A stretch of 64,000 nt of DNA from Trichopria drosophilae (Eukaryota > Arthropoda > Insecta > Hymenoptera > Diapriidae), in NCBI GenBank assembly GCA_030407085.1, contig CM059582.1, forward strand, positions 93,689,001-93,753,000, given 5' to 3'. Positions 32,491 through 42,732 of this stretch are shown piece after piece. Under the pieces are notes generated by a model. That model was not told where the DNA came from and made no database searches. It worked only from the letters and a program-made list of their open reading frames with translations. Numbering within the stretch: the stretch's first letter is position 1; each line of letters begins with the position of its first letter. The translations under genes were made by a program, and so were the position numbers.

Positions 32491-33336
32491 TCGATTTTTT
32501 CTACATTTAACACCTAAACCCGTTTTATATGGTTTTAATTTCAAACCGAGACCATTTTTATAAGGTTTAAGATATAACCCTTTACCTATAGCTATTGTCT
32601 CCATAGCCCGATTATGCCTCTCATTTTCATGTAACTGCTTTTGAGCAGCTTTTGCATCATTAACAGCCTTGGTTATACCCGCTGCGCCACCGGCTAATGC
32701 ACCTACAGCACTTAATCCAGCAAATATGGGTGCTAGGAAAGGTAAGAATCCTCCAACCTTTGAAGGTATCGATAGGTGTCGAGTTTTTTGAATGAATCGT
32801 TTACCACCTGCTTCTTTTACGGCTTTACGTGCCCCTTTCAAAGCGCTCGATATAACACTTTGAACATTATTACTTGGTGACATTGACATTTTAGCAGCCG
32901 CAATAATGTTGTTCAATGATGTTGTTTTCTTTTTTGACACTTTTTTCTTCTTCTTTTTCAGTCCCATGCCTAATTTACTTTTTAGTTTCATTGTGTTTGC
33001 AACACCCCAAGCTGCCGCCTTTTCTGCAATGCTTGCGTCTTTTGCTAAAACTCGCTTCCAAGCCTGCTCCGCTAATATTCGATCAGCCTCGCTTCTACCG
33101 GTGGGGTTTTCACGAGTTTTGGAATAAGCAATATCGTGTTCCTTGCAAGCCTTATCTAACGGATTTATCCCTGAGTCCCCTCTTGCTAATCGGTGCTTTA
33201 ATTTTGTACCAGGTCCGCAGTACTGATAACCGGGTATATGAAGTTCTGCCGGTAATTTATTAATTAAAGAATTGACCAATCCTGTCCCACTCTTTATACG
33301 TCTTTGCTTCTTGTTTTTACCCACATATGTAATCAT
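32479..33336 (-). CDS. Parvovirus-VP1-type phospholipase A2 protein, intact (Polinton B)
   Basis: 285 codons from the ATG at 33336 (MITYVGKNKK; a TTG seven codons upstream is less likely). The calcium-binding loop YCGPGT lies at residues 39-44, the catalytic pair at HD 67-68 (ACKEHDIAYS); then an Arg/Ala-rich helix, a Lys-rich segment (GLKKKKKKVSKKK, possible nuclear localisation), a hydrophobic Gly/Ala stretch (FLAPIFAGLSAVGALAGGAA), an alpha-helical part and PYKNGLGLKLKPYK tail. In parvoviruses this enzyme is part of a capsid protein and opens endosomal membranes; a similar virion role is inferred. It is divergent from the ATPase gene and runs into the protease frame. Confidence 0.87.
   Translation of the reverse strand: MITYVGKNKKQRRIKSGTGLVNSLINKLPAELHIPGYQYCGPGTKLKHRLARGDSGINPLDKACKEHDIAYSKTRENPTGRSEADRILAEQAWKRVLAKDASIAEKAAAWGVANTMKLKSKLGMGLKKKKKKVSKKKTTSLNNIIAAAKMSMSPSNNVQSVISSALKGARKAVKEAGGKRFIQKTRHLSIPSKVGGFLPFLAPIFAGLSAVGALAGGAAGITKAVNDAKAAQKQLHENERHNRAMETIAIGKGLYLKPYKNGLGLKLKPYKTGLGVKCRKNRKNL
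32485..32491 (-). promoter_or_regulatory. Candidate -1 ribosomal frameshift heptamer A AAA AAC
   Basis: On the minus strand the PLA2 frame reads CGA AAA AAC TTG TAA, placing A AAA AAC in the exact phase needed for tandem -1 slippage, 3 bases before the PLA2 stop. After the shift, the frame is the protease frame. A possible short hairpin (CATCG pairing with CGATG, 9-base loop) begins about 14 bases downstream. Seen directly: heptamer, phase and overlap. Inferred: that ribosomes use it. Confidence 0.6.
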
Positions 33337-33429
33337 TTTAAGATGTGCATCATTCAAGTAACAAACAGTTAATGACTGACATTACATATAAAGGCGCTAC
33401 TTATACTTTTATGATCAGTTATTATCAAA
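33337..33429. promoter_or_regulatory. Divergent promoter region, PLA2 / ATPase (Polinton B)
   Basis: Only 93 bp separate the two start codons. TATAAAGG lies at 33387-33394 on the plus strand, about 36 bases before the ATPase ATG. The same arrangement occurs in Polinton A. Confidence 0.4.
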
Positions 33430-34139
33430 ATGCGATTTCATAAACAACCAACAAAAATTCCAATTATCAATTTTGATGATTTAACATCGTCTGTACAAAG
33501 TAATGCAACTAATCATAAACGACATGGGGAGTTGCTGCCAAATAGTATACGTGCACTTTTCTGTGGTCCGTCTAATTGCGGAAAAACAAATACACTACTC
33601 AGTCTAATCATCGATCAGAATGGATTAAAGTTTGAAAATATATATGTATATTCGAAATCGTTAAATCAACCGAAATATCAATTTTTACAAAACTTACTCG
33701 ACTCTGTGGAGGGTATACGATACTTTCCTTTTCACGATAATGAACAGGTAGTACCACCCGCCGAGGCCAGGCCAAACTCTATTATTATATTTGATGATGT
33801 TGTCTGCGAGAAGCAAGATAACATTAGATCCTTCTTTTGTATGGGTAGACATAATTGCGTCGATTGCTTTTATTCGACAATCATCTTATTCGAGATAACG
33901 TAAACTTTTTGATTCTCTTTAGACAGGATGAAATGAATCTTAAGCATGTCTATAATGATCATGTAAATAGAGATATGTCATTCAACACTTTTAAAGATAT
34001 ATGCACACAATGTTGGACAGAAAAGCATGGATTTATTGTAATCGATAAAGATAGTGAAATAGAAGAGGGAAGGTATCGAAAAGGTTTTGATTGTTTTATA
34101 AGCATAAATGATTTTAAGAACAAACAAAAAGTGTTGTAA
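33430..34139 (+). pseudogene. FtsK/HerA-type packaging ATPase (Polinton B)
   Basis: Starts MRFHKQPTK; Walker A GPSNCGKTNT, Walker B SIIIFDDVV, then FFCMGRHNCVDCFY. Around 33875-33900 about 30 bases are missing compared with Polinton A and the frame changes. The rest (NHLIRDNVNFLILFRQD through HGFIVIDKDSE) continues in another frame to 34139. It would package element DNA into capsids. Confidence 0.87.
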
Positions 34140-34174
34140 CAAGTCAGTCCAGAGTGAGACTTGCATGCATTAAC

Positions 34175-35089
34175 ATGTCTTCTCCTCTTAAACAGCAGCA
34201 AGACGTTTTACGTCAAATTGTCAAACCTAGCGAATCTATTCGCCGAAAACATCGATTACTAAAAATGGGTAAAGAAACGCATGACCTTGCGATAAGTGAA
34301 ACGCTCAAACCTCTGATAAGTCCATTGGAAAAAATAGCAGACGCTACAACAATGTCAATCAACAAAAATGCGATTGATGATATAAACGTACAGAATAAAG
34401 TAACAGATAGCATAGAAATTAATGATGCTAACGATTTTGATGATGATGATGATATGCTTGATGGATATAATACCCCTTTAGAGCAGACATTTAGCAGTGA
34501 TATTAAAACACCTACATATCATACTGAAGAAAGGTTATCAAATAAGTTTCTAACTTTACTGGTGAGAAATATTCATGAGAAAAGTGATATTATTGATACA
34601 ATTTATGGTGTTCGCATAGAAGGTGGTACTACAAGAATCGGTGATTCGACAATAGAATTTAAGAATAAAAATGTCATTGTTAAGGATAACAAATTTGCTA
34701 TTACTGAAGGTTTGCTAGAGTTATTATTTAAGAAAAAAGCTGATATAGCTATAATCCAACAGTCTGATTTAAACAATTACAAAAGTATACTAACCTTAAC
34801 TAATGCACATAGGAAAGATTGGAATCAGGAAAAACCTATTCGGTATAACGCTTCCCACAAGTATCGAAACTATATCAAGGAAATGTTCAAAGATGTTCCG
34901 AAAAAGGCTGGTAATTTGCCTGAATACATGATTGTTGAACAAAACCACAAAATTGATTACGTGCATTGGGATGATCCAAATGAACGTTTGCGCCTTCTAA
35001 TAGCATCGCAAGCTGCTGGTAATTCAAGTCTTTCGAATGAAATTTTATCGATTATTGAAGAGTTGCGCGAAGCTAATATAATCTATTAA
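34175..35089 (+). CDS. Conserved Polinton protein, 304 aa, intact (Polinton B)
   Basis: ATG at 34175 chosen (MSSPLKQQQDVLR) because upstream codons are not conserved and it follows the ATPase by 35 bases. Landmarks: RRKHRLLKMGKETHD, an acidic run (NDFDDDDDML) near residue 95, ITEGLLELLFKKK, and the conserved tail YVHWDDPNERLRLLIAS with EELREANIIY. A broken homologue lies at 18587-19548. No known catalytic motif. Position between ATPase and fibre-like gene points to a virion component. Confidence 0.8.
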   Translation: MSSPLKQQQDVLRQIVKPSESIRRKHRLLKMGKETHDLAISETLKPLISPLEKIADATTMSINKNAIDDINVQNKVTDSIEINDANDFDDDDDMLDGYNTPLEQTFSSDIKTPTYHTEERLSNKFLTLLVRNIHEKSDIIDTIYGVRIEGGTTRIGDSTIEFKNKNVIVKDNKFAITEGLLELLFKKKADIAIIQQSDLNNYKSILTLTNAHRKDWNQEKPIRYNASHKYRNYIKEMFKDVPKKAGNLPEYMIVEQNHKIDYVHWDDPNERLRLLIASQAAGNSSLSNEILSIIEELREANIIY

Positions 35090-35116
35090 TTGCGTGATAA
35101 TTACGTCAGTATCATA

Positions 35117-35800
35117 ATGAGCATCGATGTATTTGGACGTTCGTCTCAACGAGCACGGAAGCAAGTATTTCAAAGTGTCGAAATTGCTACAGACGGTTCT
35201 TATGATTTTAAGAAAAGAAAGTTATGTAATATCGGAATTCCGACAGATTCGGATGATGCCATTACTTTGAGAATGTTCCACACATCTATTCGCGATATTA
35301 AACAGCAAATAGATGAACTGTGTAAAGGTGTAATTAAAAATAATGAGAAGATTGAATATTTTGAAAAAAGTATAAATAAAATGCAACAAGATATCAATAA
35401 AAATTACAATGAAATAGAAAAGAGGCGGATTATATCTTCAGATTTTGGAAATTATACTATTGAATTACATCAGGAAATAACTAAACATAACAATAATTTA
35501 AATAAAAATAATTACACTCTTAGCAATCTTACGAATAATATCACTGTCTTAGAGCGGGAAGTAAAGAAAAATAAAGATGATTTGAATAAAAATAATGGTT
35601 TGATGGATAGTCTTACGGTAGATATTGCTAATATAGAAGGAGACTTGAAAAAACACACCTATGACATAAGGGAGAGTAGTACTGTAGCTCACGATGCTAA
35701 GACATTAATTTTTCTCCTAGAACAAAATGTCAATAAAAACAGTGAAGCCATCAAGAAGATTAATGGAATAACTGATGTTGTTTACGGGAGAATTAATTAG
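35117..35800 (+). CDS. Fibre-like coiled-coil protein, 227 aa, intact (Polinton B)
   Basis: ATG at 35117 (MSIDVFGRSS), 27 bases after the previous stop. Head region with SYDFKKRKLCNIGIP and SDDAITL, a pattern seen in tail/fibre-like proteins. From about residue 70 almost everything is long alpha helix with Asn/Lys/Ile heptads repeating about every 30 residues (EREVKKNKDDLNKNN), i.e. a trimer-type coiled-coil stalk. A capsid fibre or internal scaffold role is inferred. Confidence 0.7.
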   Translation: MSIDVFGRSSQRARKQVFQSVEIATDGSYDFKKRKLCNIGIPTDSDDAITLRMFHTSIRDIKQQIDELCKGVIKNNEKIEYFEKSINKMQQDINKNYNEIEKRRIISSDFGNYTIELHQEITKHNNNLNKNNYTLSNLTNNITVLEREVKKNKDDLNKNNGLMDSLTVDIANIEGDLKKHTYDIRESSTVAHDAKTLIFLLEQNVNKNSEAIKKINGITDVVYGRIN

Positions 35801-35888
35801 TTAGTCTGAAAAATGTGCATAAATAGACTATCTGCAACAATCTACCCAACAGTTTTAATCAAGACGTTGTCTTATCTGTTTAACAACA

Positions 35889-36848
35889 ATGACTTCTAAA
35901 GAGAAGAGAGAAGTCGTGAAGGAGCTTCATAAACCAGCAAGAAAAAATTATACAAGGCGGCGAGTAGATATTCGCTGATTAGATGAAACTTGGCAAGCTG
36001 ATCTTTTAGAAATGATTCCATATGCAGATGAAAATAAGGGTTACAAGTACTTGTTAACTGTCATCGATGTATTCTCTAAGAATGCATGGGCCCGCCCAGT
36101 AAAAAGAAAGACTGGCGATGACGTCACAGCTGCCATGAAATCGATATTTGAAATGGGTCGAATTCCAGAGAATCTACATACCGACCATGGAAAAGAATTT
36201 TATAATTCAAAATTTTCAAATTTAATGAAAACACATGATATCAATTTATATTCTACATACAGTAATCTAAAAGCCTCAATTTGCGAACGCTTTAATCGTA
36301 CTTTGAAAAATAAAATGTGGCCACAGTTTAGCCTTCATGGTAATTATCAATGGCTCCATATATTACCAGACTTGGTTAATGATTATAACAATAGCACACA
36401 TCGTACTATTAAAATGAAGCCGCAAGATGTTAATAAAGACAATAAAAAAGAATTATTGGAACGTGTGTATAATGTAATTGTGAACGAAAAGATTCATCCA
36501 AAGTTTAAAGTAGGCCAACAAGTACGCATTAGTAAATTCAAACATATATTTGAAAAGGGATATACACCAAATTGGACGACTGAAGTTTTTAAAATAATAA
36601 AAGTTAAAAAAACGTATCCAGTAACATATTTACTAGAAGACAATGCAGGAAACGCAATATCAGGTGGATTCTACGAATTTGAACTGCAACGTACTAAAAA
36701 TCCAGACGTTTATCTTATTGAAAACATTCTACGTCATAAAGGTTCTAAAGTGTTTGTTAAATGGATGGGCTTTGAAGATAAGCATAACACCTGGATCGAC
36801 AAGGAGGATAATACTTTAAGACTAATATGGTGGACAAATGATGGTTGA
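35889..36848 (+). pseudogene. int: Retroviral-type integrase with chromodomain, one nonsense codon (Polinton B)
   Basis: Starts MTSKEKREVVKELHKPARKN at 35889. TGA at 35976 lies just before the core; otherwise the frame is open to 36848. Catalytic residues: Asp 38 (TWQADL), Asp 99 (LHTDHGKEFY), Glu 133 (ASICERFNR), 33 residues apart. Then FEKGYTPNWTTEVF (SH3-like region) and a C-terminal chromodomain with VFVKWMGFEDKHNTWI. It would insert the element with a 6-bp stagger, matching ACCGAG. Apart from the single stop it looks complete. Confidence 0.92.
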
Positions 36849-38939
36849 ATAGATGGAAGCAGGATTTACTTAAGATAAAATTAGATGCAATTATTGTACA
36901 AGGGCAACAAGGATATTGCAACGTCGTTGTGGTTTACGAAGTCCACATCTTCGTCGGGATTTACGGAGAAAGAAGGTTGGAAAAAGAAAAAAGGTAAGAA
37001 TAAACTTATATTGGTTAATTTATTCATATTTTTATATGCGTATTATACATAAATCCATTTGCATGTACATATTTACATATACAAGTACATAAATCATACA
37101 TCTACCTCCATTACATCATTATGTCCCCACGGTAAAGTGTCGGTAGAATTTTTAATTAAATATCGCTTATCATCATGGGGACTTAGAGCAATTTTTTTCT
37201 CACATACGGTGTATACGTTGTGTAATTTTGAACGAATACATCTTTGCTCGCGCGTAACTGTAGACGTATTTTGAAGGCAGTTCAGATAGTCATCGAAAGT
37301 GATTGTTTTTCGGACGACGACTTCTTTCACACCTTTCGCTCTCTTCTTCTCACCTTCGCCTAACACACGCAACGCATACATTTTTGACCTGAGTCCGACA
37401 AACTCGGTCATTATCTTTCCACTACATTCATCCTTCATTAGTCCTAAAACTTTTTTATTGACTAGTGGCATACCGTACTCATTATTTCTGGAATAATCAT
37501 TCGTATCGTACATATTAATATCGCGTTTCATACAATCATATACATCATCACACTTAAATTGATAAATAAGACTATCGGTATCGGTATACAATAGTTTCGT
37601 CTTTTCTTTAAATTTTTCTAAAACATAATCGTAATGGAACTCGTACAATTTAGTCTTAGAAATATCTAAAATAGCCATTCCGACATATACGGGCTTATCT
37701 ATAACTACTTCTAATTTTTTTTAGTTGTATCGCGACCAAGTCTTCACCAAATATTACTATTCGATGAAAATTTGGTTTCGAAATGAACGCTTCAACGCCA
37801 TATCTTCCATCCCATTTCGATTTTAAACTCACATCCACTCTTTTACGAACATTCTCCATAGTTTTCCCAAATACCGCATTGTTCATCAATTTATACAAAT
37901 TTTTTTCGAAATCATTTGTTGCAACTGTGCGGAGTTTGGTATTTAAATCAATGTACGACTTTAACCATGGAGTCTGCTTGAATTGTAGTATCCTATGAAT
38001 TTTATTTAAAATAATACCGTGGGTGAGCGCTTGCTTTAAATTTCGGTAATGTATGACATACCGTTCCTTGTCATTTAATGTAGCGAGTAATTTCGGTTGT
38101 TTTGAACCGGGTGGAACTGCTCGCTCGGGGCATAGCGGGAGATCTTTCTGCTTATTATGTATTTCTCCAGGATAGGTCAAGTCGACTTCAAGAATATATC
38201 CAATTTCCGAGTCATCGGGTACATTTTCCAAGTCAACGTTTTCCACCCATTCGAAACCTCCGTCTGTTTTTAAATACAAGTCTGAATACTTACCCAGAGT
38301 ATTACACTTAAATACGGTCCACACATTCATCGCATGCACATAATCATTCTCACTGACATCACACTCGTACAGTTTATTAAAAAATTTGTCTCGTGAAGGA
38401 AGATATGATTGATCTAGGACGCTCATTTCGGTTATGTAATCATAAGGGAAAACCCCTTTACGTTTTAATAAATTGAATTTTTCCTCATTTGGAAAGTGGG
38501 ACTTTAAAATTTGTTTTTTTTCATTACTTAAATAAGACGCCAAGTTTTCGAGAGAGCAGTTTAAAAATCTAAGAGAATCTAAAAATGTAAGCTTGATTTT
38601 TGTCTCTTGTACACGCTTTATAATGGATGTATATTTTTCCATATTGCAAGGAATGACTTTCACGTCTCCCTCGAAACAATTGGTAACTTCGCGAATTAAA
38701 AAATGAGCGTCGTAGCCACTTAAATTATGAAAAAATATAGGAATATTAAAAGTAAATTTATAATTAATATTGCAACTATTATGCGCAGCACCTCGAAATT
38801 GACCAGTGAGATGATCGTGATCTCTGACTGCAACATCTTTGTCGGTAAACGAGCCCCCGCAGATGTGGCACATCGTCGCCGACCGAAATGCATTCTCTTC
38901 TCTCGGAGTCAAGTTCATCGGCTTCGTGTCTAGCAAAAT

Positions 38940-39119
38940 CTGGAACAAACAAAAGTCATCCACTATTAATTAAGATTGACGAATAATTGAAAATATAAAA
39001 TGTATTTATATTAGTTTAAGTTTAATTTGTATTACTTGTTTTTTTAAATTATGTATAATCGTTGTGATGTAAAAAAAAAGAATAAATAATCTAATCAATT
39101 ATATAAAGTGAGCGTTTAC
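38940..39119 (-). other. Spliceosomal intron in polB of Polinton B
   Basis: On the minus strand the coding frame ends at CTG, followed by GTAAAC (39119 down). 180 bases of AT-rich sequence follow, then a pyrimidine-rich TTTTGTTTGTTCCAG and the next exon begins ATT TTG. The exon frames match (phase 0), and the intron has in-frame stops. Removal would join two clearly PolB-coding segments. Confidence 0.85.
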
Positions 39120-39284
39120 CAGATTGACTTCCTCGGACAACTCCTTCAATTCCTCAGCAAACCAGGAAGCTGAGTTAGACCCTCGGTGTGAGCGGTATCG
39201 GGACAACGATGAGTCATGGTTGCAATACAGGTAGTATCCTACACTATAAATCTTGTGTTGCTCGTAGGCGTTTTTTGGGGCTGT

Positions 39285-40139
39285 ACGGAAAAAAATAGTA
39301 CGTCGCTCCAGCCATATTGCCCAGCTAAAACAGCTTCCCACTGCCCAGCAGGTCGATGTAAGTCGCGAGTGAAGACGTAAAATGACAATTAAAATTGGAA
39401 ATCCTTAAAATTTTTTTTTCTATAAATAGGTATACTTTTCTTATGTCTTGAGGAATATTTCTACATAATTTCTAGACGATGTGGTTATTTATATTATTTT
39501 TATATGATTTTTTAAAGTCGTTAATAGTGAAAAAATCACTACTTTTTTCATTTTAAGGCTTCCGTATTGATTACCGCGTTAGATACGACAAAAATGCACT
39601 GAACCTTTTTTGTAGAGCACAAAATTTCCTACAAAAAAGTCACGGAGAGCCATAGTCTAATGTTAATATGTACGGCATGAAAAACATCGCAATTTATTGA
39701 ATAAATCATTGAAATTTTAGAACAGAGATAGTTATCTTATTCGTGACGTATCTATTAACATTAGACTATGGCTCTCACTGACTTTTTTGTAGGAAATTTT
39801 GTGCTCTACATAAAAGGTTGAGTGCATTTTTGTCGTATCTAACACGGTAATCAATACGGAAGCCTTAAAATGAAAAAAGTAGTGATTTTTTCACTATTAA
39901 CGACTTTTAAAAAATCATATAAAAATAATATAAATAACCACATCGTCTAGAAATTATGTAGAAATATTCTTAAAGACATAAGAAAAGTATACCTATTTAT
40001 AGAAAAAAAAATTTTAAGGATTTCGAATTTTAATTGTCATTTTACGTCTTCACACGCGACTTACATCGCGACCTGCTGGGCAGTGGGAAGCTGTTTTAGC
40101 TGGGCAATCTGGCTGGAGCGACGTACTATTTTTTTCCGT
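39285..40139. mobile_element. Large palindromic foldback element inside polB of Polinton B
   Basis: Two arms of about 400 bp are near-perfect reverse complements (39285-39670 and 39760-40139) around a central spacer of roughly 100 bp. Outer ends are ACGGAAAAAAATAGTACG and its reverse complement. It encodes nothing and splits the exonuclease domain of polB just after the ExoI motif. Target duplication is not clear (ACA-like sequence on both sides). MITE/foldback class, superfamily unassigned. Confidence 0.9.
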
Positions 40140-41689
40140 GTGTCTCCATTTCAACTTTCCCGAGGAGACACTCGATGTCTGCGTATATTATGAAAGGGAC
40201 CTGCATCGCACGACCGAAATTTTTAAATTTTAAAGTGTTTTATTCCGGTACTTTAACTGCACATTCATTCATTTTACAGCAATTGATTTTATGAGCACAC
40301 AATTTCTCATCGCTATGAAAATAGTGAAGACATCGATTACAGACATGTTTTCCCACTTTTTTTCTGCTGCACTGTGCACCCACTAGCCGAGATAAATTCT
40401 TAATCCAACAGTAATGATAATTACTGCTGTCATCCTCCTCGACTTCAACCTCATCGGACACCAAAGATGAAGATGGGCATAGCACTTTATTTTGTTTTTC
40501 CGACACGAGAAGCAGGTTTATGTGGCGCTCCTTTTCATCGATGGTTAAGTGTACGGGTAGTACTTCCTTCTTCTTATCGGGTACGATGAAGACATTCACC
40601 GAAATGTCATTTTGTTTTTCAAACTTCGGTATATCTTTGAGTGCAATCGGGAAACTGATGCCGTCAAATTTAAGATGTTGTGTATAATCCGGATACGATG
40701 CTGGTCTGTCTGAAGGGTTAGTATTATATGGGAATAATGCAGACATTATCGCCCAAGCGAAGCAGTCATCCCCAAATACTTTTACATTAATCACGGCCTT
40801 TTTATCTTTGATCCACTTTGGCAAATCTATCCACGATCCGGCACGCATTGGGTTGTACTTTGCTACTTGTATAGCGAGTGAATTTATGGCGGATAACGTC
40901 CAACCACTGCCCCGATCTTGAAATTCTTCAAGTTGAGGTAGAATGACACTCTTTACTTTGTCATCATACCACTCATTTAAATTGGTAGTCTCGCACAATT
41001 GTTCGTATTTATTTGAAAAGAATTTTTTATCATCCTCCTGCATACCGAGTGCAAATTGCCCAGAAAACACCGTGCACACCTTGACACAGCGGTATTCCTT
41101 TACTACATCACGCACATAGTTAATGATGGTAGTTTTTGCCGCTTCGAAAAACATTGTGGGGTCCAAATATTTTAAATTCACAACCAGTCTAGTACGAAGG
41201 CGATTGTTGAAAGCGGATTGAACGTTTTCCTCGAGAACGAGATTTCCTTGAGGTGCTTTACCCTTCTTCTGCATTAATCTGTCAGCAGCTGTAACTTTCT
41301 GTACCGTGATCCGATGAATGCTCGTCTCCAATGATAACTTCACCCCATTTGGAATGTGAGGATTGGTCCTTAAGAATGAGTTGATTTTCTCAATCTTTTC
41401 GGTGGCTTCGCGAATGAAGTTCGAAAACTGATCCGCAGTAGCGCCTTCTTCAAGAGTATTGTAAATCCTCTTCAAGGCCTCCTCCCATGAGGAAAAAATT
41501 TTCTTGACATCTACCATATTGATGTAAAAATACAATATTTGAAATATAGCTGCGTACGTGCTGTCAAATACTGTCTTCCATTTGCCCAAGCACACAGCAT
41601 TTATACACAGTCCATCTTGAAGAGGGAAAGAAAACGGTATCCACATAGACACAGGAACGCGACATTCCTTTGAAACGATGATTTAGAAA

Positions 41690-42726
41690 TATTTGAATTA
41701 GGCTGCCTCCTTTCTATTACGTCACGGGTTGCCGAAATTTGGGAAATAGAAAATGTTTTTAAGAAATGGTGCAATGACCTTTTAAACGCGTCTGGACCTG
41801 TATACATTTTCGAAAGTTTCGGGAAAACAAATGTACGGTAAATAAGTGATCGATGGATAATCAACGGGAAATATAGATGCTAGATGGAACAAATTTTGTA
41901 ATGGGGCTAGACACCTTCACACTGGTATTTAGACTAATTGTGACGTAGGTTGGAGGAAATCTAAACTTTCAATTCATCAAAAAAGATAAGTAAGTTCTGA
42001 AATACGTCGGTAACGGTATATCATATTGAAGATGAGATTTCCCAACAGGGGCATTTAAAAGATCGAAAGATATATACCTAACGCGACATCATTAATCTTG
42101 TATGCAGTTTCGGGAAAACAAATGTACGGTGAATAAGTGATCGATGGATAATCAACGAGAAATACAGATGCTAGATGGAACTAACAAAGAGTATGCGAGA
42201 GCGAGAGAGATGGTAGTAGGACGCACGAGGAAAAGGTCATTTTACTTTCACTCTCAATACGGTTCCTACCGAATACGATGTATTTCCATAAGCGACTATA
42301 ATGTAGCAATATCTGACCTTTAATGAAGGCGACTTTTTAAATTTGATTTTCGACACATGGCAATACTAATGTGTAACGGTCAACACTTTTCAATCTCTCT
42401 GATTGAATTTTGTAAGATCACGCATTAGAACGATGTCGTTTTCAATGATAATGTAAAAACATTTTATTAATAACAATATCTAATGAAATAATAAATATTG
42501 GTTGACCTTTACCTTCTCTTTTCATTCGACAATGTAACGCATTAAATTACCTATGTTTTTCGACCTTCACAGCTTTCGAAATTTGTAATAACAATACATG
42601 AAATTGTTTATAATAACCTCCTTTCACTCCTGACCTTCTGACGGCCTACTTGCGCAATTTTTCCATCACACTATCATCGATGGGAGGTAGGGTGGTGGGA
42701 TCTAGACTCCCCCCAGCCCCTCTACT
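41690..42726 (-). repeat. Right terminal inverted repeat of Polinton B with internal duplication
   Basis: Mirrors 28095-28850. About 290 bp are tandemly duplicated: GTTTCGGGAAAACAAATGTA followed by AATAAGTGATCGATGGATAATCAACG occurs at about 41818 and again at 42107. A mirror copy of the small ORF (MYTGPDAFKRSLHHF) starts at 41807. Confidence 0.88.
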
Positions 42727-42732
42727 ACCGAG

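Larger units (their letters stand above)
37094..41517 (-). pseudogene. polB: Protein-primed-type DNA polymerase B with an intron and an inserted foldback element (Polinton B)
   Basis: The ATG at 41517 (MVDVKKIFSS) starts a long N-terminal domain and a zinc-finger-like CNRCLHYFHSDEKLCAHKINC region. A TAA near 40239 follows, then the exonuclease I motif YADIECLL near 40160. The foldback element 39285-40139 interrupts it. Coding sense returns at 39284 and runs to 39120; an intron (38940-39119) follows. The core exon has an HNH-like CHICGGSF / RDHDHLTG, FHNLSGYDAHFL, motif A-like EVDLTYP, motif B MNNAVFGKTMEN, and motif C YTDTDS. A 1-base change in an A run near 37720 shifts the frame before motif C. 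The gene ends at 37094. Confidence 0.9.
28089..42732. mobile_element. Polinton B: complete PLA2-bearing Polinton nested in Polinton C (element 28095-42726)
   Basis: Ends AGTAGAGGGGCTGGGG (28095) and its reverse complement (ending 42726) are inverted repeats of about 750 bp or more, flanked by the 6-bp direct repeat ACCGAG (28089-28094, 42727-42732). Gene order on plus: small gene(+), conserved small gene(+), DVQGF(-), penton/MCP fusion(-), protease(-), PLA2(-), ATPase(+), 304-aa gene(+), fibre-like(+), integrase(+), polB(-). It has fewer lesions than Polintons A and C. A foldback element lies inside polB. Confidence 0.95.

Noticed and set aside
37700..37740. Programmed frameshift in the A run of Polinton B polB
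   Set aside because: The A run lies inside the palm domain where no regulatory shift makes sense; the Polinton A copy reads through without such a run, so it is a simple indel (or an assembly error).
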